This document shows positions 49,715 to 58,336 of a stretch of 64,000 nucleotides of DNA, in pieces. The notes below the pieces were generated by a model, which saw nothing but the letters and a program-made list of their open reading frames with translations, was not told the origin of the DNA and did no database searches. Within the stretch, counting starts at the first letter, position 1, and each line of letters begins with the position of its first letter. Position numbers and translations under genes: made by a program. Source of the DNA: an uncultured Burkholderiales bacterium (GTDB lineage: Bacteria > Pseudomonadota > Gammaproteobacteria > Burkholderiales > Burkholderiaceae_C); NCBI GenBank assembly GCA_943908475.1, contig CALTTG010000001.1, positions 62,001 through 126,000 on the forward strand. Reading direction: 5' to 3'.

Positions 49715-51748
49715 TCAACGGCGACCGCGGCCACCGCCACCGCCGCTGCGGTTCCCACCGCGACCGCCACCACCGCCGCCAGACTTGCCAAAATAGGCGT
49801 CGGCACCGATGTAACCCACCGAGGTCTGCAGGGGGTCGGGCTCACGGGGGCCGCCTTTTTTGCCACCACGGGGCTGCTGATCGAACTGGTCGGGACGACC
49901 GAAACCCGCCGTGATCCGCTTGGAGCCCTTGGCAAAGCGCCGATCGAAGGTTTGCTCCAGTGGGTTGGGGATCGGCCCGATGTCGTCGATGTCGTCGTCA
50001 CGCGAGCGGTCGCTTCCACGGTCGTCACGGGCAGGCTTGAACCCCTGACGATCGCCACGGTCATTGGGGCCACCTCGCTGCGGCCCCTGCCCACGTCCGC
50101 CAGGACCTTGCTGCGCCGGGCCACGAGGCTGACCACCACCTTGGCTGGAACCTGCGAAGCGATCTTTGCCTTGTGGCTTGCCACCCTGGGCGTGTCGCTG
50201 CCCACCTTTGCCGCCTTGGCGGTCATCGCGACCACCACGCCCCTGCTCCTGGCGATCACCGCCAGCCATCGACTTGATCGCACGGACGTCAGACTCACCG
50301 AGCTCGACCCAAACACCGCGCTTGAGTCCGTGCGGCAACACCATGGCCCCATAACGAACTCGAATCAGGCGGCTGACCGTGAGGCCAACGGCATCAAAGA
50401 GCTTGCGAACTTCGCGGTTGCGGCCTTCCGTGATGACCACGCGATACCAGCGGTTGACGCCTTCTCCGCCCCCTTCATCGATGGACTTGAACGAAGCCAT
50501 CTGGCCCTCGATCTCGACCCCTTCGAGCAGTTTGTGCTTGGTGTCCGGGTTGAGGGAACCCAGCACGCGCACGGCGTACTCGCGCTCCACCCCAAAGCGG
50601 GGATGCATCAATTGGTTGGCCAGGTCACCCGAATTGGTGAAGAGCAACAGGCCTTCCGTGTTCAGGTCCAAACGGCCCACCGACTGCCATTTGCCGTTCT
50701 GCAAACGTGGCAGGCGACGGAACACGGTCGGACGGTTTTGAGGATCCTCGTGCGTCACGACCTCGCCCGTGGGCTTGTGGTAGGCCAAGATGCGGGCGGG
50801 CGGGGGCTGAATGCGGACACGAATGGGCTTGCCGCCAATCGCGATCTTGTCACCAAAAGAGACGCGTTGACCGATGTGCGCCGCCTCGCCGTTCACGGAG
50901 ATGCGACCGTCTTCGATCATCTGCTCGATGTCTCGGCGCGAACCGACACCCGACTGAGCAAGCACCTTTTGCAACTTGGGCGCATCGGGCTCAGGGCGCA
51001 AGACTCGCTTGGTCTGGGCTGCTTCGCCACCCTCTTCTTCGGCTTCTTCTTCGTAGATGTCGTCGAACTCGCCCGCCAGGAGCTCTTTGAACACGGCTTC
51101 GGCTTGCTCAGCGGCGATGGCTGCACGCCGAGAGGGCCGCTGCTCATCGTCCTGGCCCGAGTCATCGGCCATCGTCACACCCTCGCCGTCGACCGAGGCC
51201 AACTCCGGGTTGGCGCGCACTTCGTGCCGCCCTTCACCCCGACCGCCTCGCCGATCTCCACGGTCACCTCGTCCAGGGCGCTCTCGCCGAGGACCGCGGT
51301 CGCCGCGCGGCTGCTCAATCGAGGACTCGGCAGGCGAGATCGATTCCGAGGAGGGCGCAGCCACGTCCGAAGCCACCTCTGGCGCCAGCGACAACACACC
51401 ATCACCGGCGGCCTCCACTGCAGGCACTGCGGGCGTGTCCGCAGCCTCGGCAGCCACCCGCTTGCGTGGCGCGCGTTTGGGTTTGACCGCCACTGAAGCC
51501 TCTGCGGCATCGACGGACACAGCGCCAGCGTCGACCTCAACCACAGCAACGTCCACTTTGGCGGCACGCTTTCGCGCCACCTTGGGGGCCGGGGGCGTCT
51601 CAGCGGTCACGTCGGACGCCGATGCGCCCTCCTCGATCGCCTTGGGCTTGCGGGTGCGGCGCGGCTTGGCCGCGGCGACGTCGGAGGACGCGCTGTCGGA
51701 AGAAGGCGTCAGGTCTTCGGGCTCTTGCATGGGCTGCTCAGTGCTCAT
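49715..51748 (-). CDS. rluB: 23S rRNA pseudouridine synthase B with long extensions
   Basis: RsuA/RluB-type pseudouridine synthase, expected to modify U2605 of 23S rRNA. The catalytic core is normal: S4 domain near residues 255-300 (LQKVLAQSGVGSRRDIEQM) and GRLDLNTEGLLLF with catalytic Asp near 358. The 677-residue length is more than double E. coli RluB. It has an Ala/Glu/Lys/Pro-rich N-terminal extension of about 250 residues and, from about 490 to the end, a Gly/Arg/Gln-rich tail with RGG-type repeats ending GGGGRGRR. ATG 51748 overlaps scpB by 11 bases; ATG 51730 is an alternative. Confidence 0.93.
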   Translation of the reverse strand: MSTEQPMQEPEDLTPSSDSASSDVAAAKPRRTRKPKAIEEGASASDVTAETPPAPKVARKRAAKVDVAVVEVDAGAVSVDAAEASVAVKPKRAPRKRVAAEAADTPAVPAVEAAGDGVLSLAPEVASDVAAPSSESISPAESSIEQPRGDRGPRRERPGRGDRGDRRGGRGEGRHEVRANPELASVDGEGVTMADDSGQDDEQRPSRRAAIAAEQAEAVFKELLAGEFDDIYEEEAEEEGGEAAQTKRVLRPEPDAPKLQKVLAQSGVGSRRDIEQMIEDGRISVNGEAAHIGQRVSFGDKIAIGGKPIRVRIQPPPARILAYHKPTGEVVTHEDPQNRPTVFRRLPRLQNGKWQSVGRLDLNTEGLLLFTNSGDLANQLMHPRFGVEREYAVRVLGSLNPDTKHKLLEGVEIEGQMASFKSIDEGGGEGVNRWYRVVITEGRNREVRKLFDAVGLTVSRLIRVRYGAMVLPHGLKRGVWVELGESDVRAIKSMAGGDRQEQGRGGRDDRQGGKGGQRHAQGGKPQGKDRFAGSSQGGGQPRGPAQQGPGGRGQGPQRGGPNDRGDRQGFKPARDDRGSDRSRDDDIDDIGPIPNPLEQTFDRRFAKGSKRITAGFGRPDQFDQQPRGGKKGGPREPDPLQTSVGYIGADAYFGKSGGGGGGRGGNRSGGGGGRGRR

Positions 51749-52490
51749 CAGGGTGAGGAGAATCGGTTTGCGGTGCATCACCTTGCGGGATGACTGCGGG
51801 GTTGAGTTCAGGTTCCGGGGACTCGATGGCCCCCATCAGCAATTCGGCCTGGGCCGCATCGGCCACAGGGTCAGAGGTCGCGGCTTGCGCCGCCTCGAGC
51901 TCAGCCAGGTGAGAGGCCACCGCTTCGGCGACTTCACCCTCCAGTCCTGGCAACAGCGCTTGCGCGCCCACCAGGCCATCCAGCTCAGGCAGCAGGTGCA
52001 AACCGGCCAAGCCCAGGTCATCCAGAAACTGTTTGGTTGTGGCAAACAGGGCCGGTCTCCCGGGCGCCTCGCGATGGCCAATGACTTCGATCCAACCGCG
52101 ATCTTCCAGTTGTTTGATGATCTGTGCGCTGACCGTCACGCCACGAATGTCTTCGATGTCGCCACGGGTCACCGGCTGCTTGTAGGCGATGATGGCCAGC
52201 GTCTCCAGCGTGGCTCGGGTGTATCGGGGCGGCTTTTCTGGGTTCGCGCGATCCAGCCATGCCTGAACTTCGGGGCGGGTCTGAAAGCGCCAGCCGCTGG
52301 CCAGTTCTCGCAACTCCGCACCCCTGCCCTGCCAGCGCTCGATCAGCGCAGCAAGCAGGGCGCGCACGGCATCAGCCGACAGCACGTCGTCGAACAATCC
52401 GCGCATTTCGCGGATGGTCATGGGGCGGTCTGCGCTCAAAAGCGCGGCCTCAAGGATGCACTGAGCATCCTGGCTATCGAGGATGTCCAT
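51738..52490 (-). CDS. scpB: Segregation and condensation protein B
   Basis: Winged-helix kleisin partner of the SMC-ScpAB condensin, compacting the chromosome. The 250-residue protein has the ScpB core (ILEAALLSADRPMTI, LETLAIIAYKQPVTRGDIEDIRGV, GRPALFATTKQFLDDLGL) followed by a variable acidic C-terminal tail. ATG 52490 is used; a GTG at 52502 is in frame and GGAG lies awkwardly close to the ATG. scpA is not adjacent. The end overlaps rluB, a common pairing. Confidence 0.94.
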   Translation of the reverse strand: MDILDSQDAQCILEAALLSADRPMTIREMRGLFDDVLSADAVRALLAALIERWQGRGAELRELASGWRFQTRPEVQAWLDRANPEKPPRYTRATLETLAIIAYKQPVTRGDIEDIRGVTVSAQIIKQLEDRGWIEVIGHREAPGRPALFATTKQFLDDLGLAGLHLLPELDGLVGAQALLPGLEGEVAEAVASHLAELEAAQAATSDPVADAAQAELLMGAIESPEPELNPAVIPQGDAPQTDSPHPDEH

Positions 52491-52705
52491 CTCTCCAGTC
52501 ACTACCGGCCGTCAGGCTCCAACCCTTGCGGGCGCTCTGCGGACTTGATTTCGGTCGGATCTCGTAGGGGGCCACACAGGCCGATTGTCAGGGCGCTTTC
52601 GGTGGGGGAGCCAAGCCATCCAACAGATGACCGGCCTCAACCCTGCACCGGGCGCCGCGCTGGCCGAGCCATGATGGGCCGCCAGCCAAACCACAGCGTC
52701 CAAAC

Positions 52706-53791
52706 TCAGTTCGAACCGCTGTCCGGACCATTATGCACCACATGACCCCAGGCTGCAGCCATGTCTGCAGGCATTTCTGCCTCAAATGTGAGCCATCCCC
52801 CGCTCAGCGGGTGAACAAATGACAAGCGAAATGCATGCAGTGATTGCCGCACCATGCCGAGAGCCGGCTGCCCCCCGTACATGGCGTCAGCCACCAGCGG
52901 GTATTGCTTGTGAGAGAGGTGGACCCGAATCTGGTGCGTGCGGCCCGAGTGAAGGGTGCATTCCACCGCACTGACCTCCCCCCGAACGATGCCACCAGAG
53001 GTTCTGATCTTGTGATCGACCTCGCAGGTGGCCACGCGCCGCACGTCGGTCATGGCGGCCTTCCCCCCTTTGACCACCGCCATCTTGACGCGAGACACCG
53101 GATCACGTCCGATGGGGGCATCCACCCGCATCTCCGCCAAGGGTTCCCCCCAGACCAATGCGCGGTACTGGCGATGAACCTCTCTGGCGGCGATCGCACG
53201 GGTCAGCGCCGTGCAGGCCTCGATCGACTTGCCCACCACCATCAACCCGCTGGTGTCTTTGTCCAGGCGATGGACAATGCCAGCTCGCGGCAGGTTCACG
53301 GCCCCAGAGTGGTGCGCGAGCAGGCCGTTGAGCAGGGTCCCTGTCCAATTGCCGGCCGCCGGATGCACCACCAAACCAACGGGCTTGTTGACCACCAACA
53401 AGTGCTCGTCTTCGAACACGATGTCGAGGGCCAAGGGCTCTGCCGTGAACGACAGGCTCTGCGCGGTTGGGCGCAACTCGGCACGCACGTGCTGACCCGC
53501 CTGCAACTTCTTGGCCGGCGAGGTCACGACCGCTCCCGCCACCGACACGGCACCCTCTTCGATCAGGTGCTTGAGGTGGTTGCGAGAAAACTGTTCGGCC
53601 TGTTGAGCCAACCATTGGTCCAGCCGCTTTCCATGCCACTCGGCCGGCACCACCAGGTTCAGTGTCTGCGGCGCAGCGACCGCGGGCTGCACCACCTCAT
53701 CGCCATCGTCGAATTCGTCCAACTCCAGGGCTGGCGGCAAAGGGGCGACGACGGGTGGGGTCTCGGCAAGAGACACAGGACGTTTGGACAT
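52706..53791 (-). CDS. rluD: 23S rRNA pseudouridine synthase D
   Basis: Modifies U1911, U1915 and U1917 in helix 69 of 23S rRNA. The 361-residue protein has an acidic N-terminal extension (ELDEFDDGDE), an S4 domain (KRLDQWLAQQAEQFSRNHLKHLI), and the catalytic Asp in IVHRLDKDTSGLMVV. It is divergent from bamD, a widely conserved arrangement. The 200-base gap after it, before scpB, shows no gene. Confidence 0.96.
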   Translation of the reverse strand: MSKRPVSLAETPPVVAPLPPALELDEFDDGDEVVQPAVAAPQTLNLVVPAEWHGKRLDQWLAQQAEQFSRNHLKHLIEEGAVSVAGAVVTSPAKKLQAGQHVRAELRPTAQSLSFTAEPLALDIVFEDEHLLVVNKPVGLVVHPAAGNWTGTLLNGLLAHHSGAVNLPRAGIVHRLDKDTSGLMVVGKSIEACTALTRAIAAREVHRQYRALVWGEPLAEMRVDAPIGRDPVSRVKMAVVKGGKAAMTDVRRVATCEVDHKIRTSGGIVRGEVSAVECTLHSGRTHQIRVHLSHKQYPLVADAMYGGQPALGMVRQSLHAFRLSFVHPLSGGWLTFEAEMPADMAAAWGHVVHNGPDSGSN

Positions 53792-53810
53792 GTGCGGAGG
53801 CTTCTATACT
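53784..53810 (+). promoter_or_regulatory. Possible bamD promoter
   Basis: TTGGAC (53784-53789) and TATACT (53805-53810), 15 bases apart, 44 bases before the bamD start. The -10 is good; the short spacer makes the -35 doubtful. It overlaps the rluD start codon region on the other strand. Confidence 0.4.
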
Positions 53811-53853
53811 GCAGGGTGTTTCGCATCATTGAGCGCCCCCGCGCAACAAACAA

Positions 53854-54693
53854 GTGAACGTTTTCAAGCAACCCCTGACCAGCCAGCAAGGCGCGATCCA
53901 CAAAAGCCTTTGCGCGAGCCTCTTGGCCCTTTCATTGGCAGGTGGACTGGTGGGCTGCGGCTCCACCCCTCAAGATGAGTTTGCCGGTGTGAGCGCAGAC
54001 AAATTGTATTCGGACGCCAAAGAAGAAGCGGCCGAAGGCAACATGGAAGCGGCCATCAAGCGTTTCGAGAAGATCGAAGCCCGTGCCTCGGGCACCTTGA
54101 TGGCACAACAAGCCCAGCTCGAATTGGCTTACGCGTATTACAAGACGGGCGAGCGTGCACAGGCCTTGGCCAAGATCGAGCGCTTCATGCGACTGCACCC
54201 GACCAGTCCAGCCACCGACTACGCGCTTTACCTGCAAGGCCTGATCAACTTCAACGACGACCTCGGCCTGTTCGGCAAGATGTCACGCCAGAACATGTCG
54301 GAGCGCGACCAGCAGGCCTCGCGCGATGCTTACGATGCCTTCAAGCAACTGGTCGAGCGCTTTCCCAAGTCTCGCTACGCGGAAGATGCCCGTTTGCGGA
54401 TGAACTTCGTGGTGAATTCGCTGGCCGAGGGTGAAGTGCACGTCGCTCGCTACTACTTCCGCCGTGGCGCCTACTTGGCAGCAGCCAATCGTGCCCAGGT
54501 TGCGATCACGGAGTTCAGCAACTCACCTGCCGTGGAAGAAGCGCTGTTCATCATGGTCAAAAGCTATGACCAATTGGGCATGACCCAGCTGCGGGACGAC
54601 GCACAACGTGTGCTGGTGAAGAATTTCCCGCAAAGCGATTTCTTGACCAAAGGCTTTCAAGCCAGCAGCAAGCCCTGGTGGCAGCTCTGGTGA
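53854..54693 (+). CDS. bamD: Outer-membrane assembly lipoprotein BamD
   Basis: Essential TPR lipoprotein of the BAM complex, binding BamA. The 279-residue precursor has a lipobox LVGC with Cys35 and five TPR-like repeats (LYSDAKEEAAEGNMEAAIKRFEK, AQLELAYAYYKTGERAQALA). Conserved signatures RFMRLHPTSPATDYALYLQG and FNDDLGLFG are present. It starts with GTG. With bamA and bamB the window covers three BAM subunits. Confidence 0.95.
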   Translation: MNVFKQPLTSQQGAIHKSLCASLLALSLAGGLVGCGSTPQDEFAGVSADKLYSDAKEEAAEGNMEAAIKRFEKIEARASGTLMAQQAQLELAYAYYKTGERAQALAKIERFMRLHPTSPATDYALYLQGLINFNDDLGLFGKMSRQNMSERDQQASRDAYDAFKQLVERFPKSRYAEDARLRMNFVVNSLAEGEVHVARYYFRRGAYLAAANRAQVAITEFSNSPAVEEALFIMVKSYDQLGMTQLRDDAQRVLVKNFPQSDFLTKGFQASSKPWWQLW

Positions 54694-54719
54694 AACCATG
54701 AATTGCTGCGCGGTCGCAC

Positions 54720-55643
54720 TCACAGAAGCGCGGCCGCTTGGCGCGCCCTCTTGGCCAGCCACCCCTTGGCGGCCCGAGAACCGTTGGCTCGTCCGAGGGC
54801 GTCGCTGATGAACTGGCCGGCGTCCACCAACGCATCGAAATCGACGCCGGTGTCGATGTCCAGCCCACGCATCAGGTAGGCCACATCCTCTGTCGCCACA
54901 TTGCCCGTGGCGCCTGCTGCAAATGGGCACCCGCCCAAACCGCTGACGCTCACGTCGAAGACGTGAATCCCCATCTGCAAACTGGCCAGTACGTTGGCCA
55001 AGGCCTGCCCATAGGTGTCATGAAAATGACCTGACACCTCGTGGAGCGGGAAGTGTCGCAAGGCGCGCGTCATCACGGCTTGGACCTGGCGGGCCGTCCC
55101 CACACCGATGGTGTCGGCCACGCCAACATGGTCGACCCCCATCTCCCGATAGGCCACCACGACACGTTCAACCTCATCTGGCGAGACGTCGCCTTGGTAA
55201 GGGCAACCCACGGCGCAAGAGATGGCCCCGCGAACCCGCAACCCGGCGGCCTTGGCGCCTTGCACCACCACGCGGAATCGTTCCAACGACTCATCGATGC
55301 TGCAGTTGAGGTTGCGCCGACTGAAGGCCTCGCTGGCCGCCGCAAAAATGGCCACCTCATCCGCCCCTGCGGCCAAGGCGCCCTCCAGCCCTTTTGCGTT
55401 GGGCGTCAGCACCGAGTATCGAACACCCGGCGCGCGCGAAATGCGAGCCATCACCTCGGTTGCATCGGCCATTTGAGGCACCCACTTGGGGCTCACGAAG
55501 CTGGTGGTCTCGATGTGCTTCAAGCCCGCGGCCTGCAAACGCTCGATCAGTTCGACCTTCAGGTCGGTGCCGATTGGCAGCTTTTCATTTTGAAGGCCAT
55601 CGCGGGGCCCGACCTCGACCAGGGTGACGCGATCAACCCGCAT
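54720..55643 (-). CDS. Hydroxymethylglutaryl-CoA lyase
   Basis: Splits HMG-CoA into acetyl-CoA and acetoacetate, the last step of leucine breakdown. The 307-residue TIM-barrel protein has GPRDGLQNE, the metal-binding HFHDTYG, and the signature SVSGLGGCPFA with catalytic Cys. Its start overlaps the end of aceK by 11 bases, suggesting co-expression with the glyoxylate-bypass switch. Other leucine-catabolism genes are absent here. The three-enzyme family (HMG-CoA lyase versus isopropylmalate synthase) is separated by GPRDGLQNE and the GLGGCP motif. Confidence 0.95.
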   Translation of the reverse strand: MRVDRVTLVEVGPRDGLQNEKLPIGTDLKVELIERLQAAGLKHIETTSFVSPKWVPQMADATEVMARISRAPGVRYSVLTPNAKGLEGALAAGADEVAIFAAASEAFSRRNLNCSIDESLERFRVVVQGAKAAGLRVRGAISCAVGCPYQGDVSPDEVERVVVAYREMGVDHVGVADTIGVGTARQVQAVMTRALRHFPLHEVSGHFHDTYGQALANVLASLQMGIHVFDVSVSGLGGCPFAAGATGNVATEDVAYLMRGLDIDTGVDFDALVDAGQFISDALGRANGSRAAKGWLAKRARQAAALL

Positions 55644-57507
55644 TGGAGCCCCCTGGGGTGAAACCGGTCAACCGTCCTTGGTCATGAACCGCCGGTCCCA
55701 ATTGCTGCAGCTCGACGGGCTCCTCGGCGGGCACCAAGTCAGACTCGATGTTCCGAAGGTTGCGGAAACGCTTGGCACGGTCATAGGGGAAGACATCGTG
55801 CACATAGCCATCCTTGATGCGGTTTTTGTGTTGCTGCCAGAACTCGGCCTCCAAGAGGTCGGCATGGTACTTCATGAAAATCGCGCGGACCCTGGGGTCA
55901 CCCAACAAGAAGGGGCCGAATGTTTCGGGGAACACATCGTGAGGACCCACGTTGTACCAGATCTCGCCAGACATCTCGTCCTCTTCATTGCGAGGCTCGG
56001 GCACTTTTCGGAAGTTGCAGTCGGTGATGTATTCGATTTCGTCGTAGTCGTAGAACACCACTTTTCCGTTGCGGGTCACGCCGAAGTTCTTCCAGAGCAT
56101 GTCGCCCGGGAAGATGTTGGCGGCCACCAGGTCCTTGAGGGCGTTGCCGTACTCGATCACTGCATGTTCAAGGGCCTCGCCTTCAGCCTCTTGGATGTAG
56201 ATGTTCAGCGGCACCATGCGACGCTCGATGTACAGGTGCTTGAGGATGAGCACCCGTCCACCATCTTCTTCCTCCATCACGCTGGGCGCGAACTTCTGGA
56301 GTTCGGCAATCAGTTCGTCGTCGAACCGATCTCGCGGAAACGCCACATTGGTGAATTCCAAGGAGTCCGCCATCCGCCCCACCCGATCATGCTGCTTGAC
56401 CAACTGGTACTTGCTCATGATCAGCTCGCGTGTGGTCTCCTTCTGTGGCGGGAAGTAATCTTTGATGACCTTGAACACGAAGGGATAGGACGGCAGGTCG
56501 AACACCAGCATCACCATGCCCTTGATGCCCGGCGCGATGCGGAATTTGTCGCTGGAATGCTTGAGGTGGAAGAGGAAGTCACGGTAGAACAGGTTCTTGC
56601 CGTGCTTTTGCAGCCCAATGGCACTGTAGAGCTCTGCACGCGGCTTGCGCGGCATCAGGGTGCGCAGGAACTGCACGTAAGCCGAAGGCACCTTCATGTC
56701 GACCATGAAATAGGCACGTGCGAAGCTGAAGAGCGCCAGCAGGTCGTCTTCACCGAACAGGGCCGCGTCGATGTAAAGCTGGTTCTTGCTGTTGTGGAGG
56801 ATGGGGAAGGCGAACGGAAGGCTCCGGAAGCCGTTGACCACCTTGCCCACGATGTAGGCCCCCTTGTTTCGGTAGAACAAGCTGGCCAGCACCTGGATCT
56901 GAAAGTTGGTGCGCAGGCGCACATTGCCCACCTGCTCCAACAAGGCGTCATAGATGAAACCGATGTCGCGATCCAGGTCTTCGAACGGGATCGACAGCCC
57001 ATAGTTTTCAACCATGGTGCGCAGCATGTCGCGCAAGTTGTCCTTGTTGGGGTAGTAAGCACGGAAGCTCGGCAACCCATTGGCATCTTCGTCGTCGATG
57101 TATTCGGTCGACACGGCCGGCCGAACAAAGATGAAGTCGTTCTGGTAGTACTTGCGATGAAGGATCTGGATGGTGACCGAATTGAAGAAGGTTTCCGCCA
57201 GCTCCGGCTGAGGGTGCCCGGTGAGCAAACCGATGTAGAACAGCTTGATCTGTTGCCAGACGGTCATCGGCAACTGGCTGGCTTGGTACTGAGCCTCCAG
57301 GCTCTGGACGGCCTCGTCCACCCGCAAGTCGTAGAACTCGATCCGGGCACGCTGAGCGTCCTGCTGAGCGTGCCAGTCGGCCAACTCGAAACGCTGCTTG
57401 GCTTTGCCACTGGTCGCCCGAAAGATCTGATAGTGCTTGTCAAAGCCATCAAGCAGCGCTTGCGCGATGTCAAAGACCCGGGTGTCAGTGAGTTGCTGCG
57501 GAAACAT
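55633..57507 (-). CDS. aceK: Isocitrate dehydrogenase kinase/phosphatase
   Basis: Reversibly phosphorylates isocitrate dehydrogenase, sending isocitrate to the glyoxylate bypass during growth on acetate or fatty acids. From ATG 57507 the protein has 624 residues, a little longer than E. coli. The kinase core shows FYDYDEIEYITDCNFRKVPEP with the catalytic acidic residues. The longer frame to 57546 would begin at TTG. aceA and aceB are not adjacent; HMG-CoA lyase follows with an overlap. Confidence 0.96.
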   Translation of the reverse strand: MFPQQLTDTRVFDIAQALLDGFDKHYQIFRATSGKAKQRFELADWHAQQDAQRARIEFYDLRVDEAVQSLEAQYQASQLPMTVWQQIKLFYIGLLTGHPQPELAETFFNSVTIQILHRKYYQNDFIFVRPAVSTEYIDDEDANGLPSFRAYYPNKDNLRDMLRTMVENYGLSIPFEDLDRDIGFIYDALLEQVGNVRLRTNFQIQVLASLFYRNKGAYIVGKVVNGFRSLPFAFPILHNSKNQLYIDAALFGEDDLLALFSFARAYFMVDMKVPSAYVQFLRTLMPRKPRAELYSAIGLQKHGKNLFYRDFLFHLKHSSDKFRIAPGIKGMVMLVFDLPSYPFVFKVIKDYFPPQKETTRELIMSKYQLVKQHDRVGRMADSLEFTNVAFPRDRFDDELIAELQKFAPSVMEEEDGGRVLILKHLYIERRMVPLNIYIQEAEGEALEHAVIEYGNALKDLVAANIFPGDMLWKNFGVTRNGKVVFYDYDEIEYITDCNFRKVPEPRNEEDEMSGEIWYNVGPHDVFPETFGPFLLGDPRVRAIFMKYHADLLEAEFWQQHKNRIKDGYVHDVFPYDRAKRFRNLRNIESDLVPAEEPVELQQLGPAVHDQGRLTGFTPGGSNAG

Positions 57508-57570
57508 GAGGAGGGTTCCGTGTAGGGTTTGTTTTGAACGGCTCAAGGGCCAGGAATGCCGCGCGTGGTC

Positions 57571-58251
57571 TCAATCTTGCGCTGCAGCGGGCAAGTGCCC
57601 GACGTAACGCTGCTTGAGCGCCTCCAGCGCTTGAGCATAAGCCTCAGGGACGTCTGCCCCCTTGCCCACGGTCATGCGCAGATCTTTCAGCAAACCGCTA
57701 TGCAAGCCATAGACCAGCCCATGCACCTCAACCTGTTGCCCCTTGGCCCAGGCATCCTGCACCACTGTGGTTTGACACACGTTGAGGGCCTGCTCCAGCA
57801 CATTGAGTTCGCACATGGCGTCCAGGCGCACGGGACCTTCGGGGAGTCCCATCAGCCACTCGCGGTGCTGATTGCGAACATCCTGAACATGACGCAGCCA
57901 GTTGTCCGCGATGCCCACTCGGAAGTTGTTCATGGCGGCGTTGACACCGCTGCAGCCGTAATGCCCGACCACCATCACGTGTTTGACCTTGAGCGAATCG
58001 ATGGCGAACTCCATCACCGACAGGCAGTTCAGGTCGGAATGCACCACCACGTTCGCCACATTGCGGTGCACGAACAGTTCTCCGGGCAACAGCCCCACGA
58101 TTTCATTGGCCGGAACACGGCTGTCGCTGCAACCGATCCAGAGGTACTCGGGCGATTGCTGCTGCTGCAAGCGAGTGAAAAACCCTGGGGTGCGCGCTTC
58201 AATGTCGCGAGCCCAGGCCCTGTTGCTCTCAAAAAGATGTGTCAATGCCAT
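57571..58251 (-). CDS. can: Beta-class carbonic anhydrase
   Basis: Zinc enzyme interconverting CO2 and bicarbonate, supplying carboxylases. The 226-residue protein has the beta-class zinc ligands Cys41, His97 and Cys100, with Asp43 and Arg45 (GCSDSRVP, VVGHYGCSGV). Length and motifs match the Can/CynT2 type. The gene lies 63 bases upstream of aceK on the same strand and is divergent from an MBL-fold gene. Confidence 0.95.
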   Translation of the reverse strand: MALTHLFESNRAWARDIEARTPGFFTRLQQQQSPEYLWIGCSDSRVPANEIVGLLPGELFVHRNVANVVVHSDLNCLSVMEFAIDSLKVKHVMVVGHYGCSGVNAAMNNFRVGIADNWLRHVQDVRNQHREWLMGLPEGPVRLDAMCELNVLEQALNVCQTTVVQDAWAKGQQVEVHGLVYGLHSGLLKDLRMTVGKGADVPEAYAQALEALKQRYVGHLPAAAQD

Positions 58252-58336
58252 GGTGCAAGTGTAGACAAGGCCAGGGGCTTCGTGGCGACAAGGCCCTCGC
58301 TGCCACCGACGGCATCAGGTCAAGCACAATCTGGCC

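Noticed and set aside
52503..52705. Small minus-strand frame (about 63 codons) between scpB and rluD
   Set aside because: No Shine-Dalgarno, no conserved features, and Trp/Arg/Pro-rich composition typical of noncoding GC-rich DNA.
55624..57525. A 633-codon plus-strand frame opposite aceK
   Set aside because: Mirror of aceK with His/Val/Leu-rich composition and no recognisable domain.
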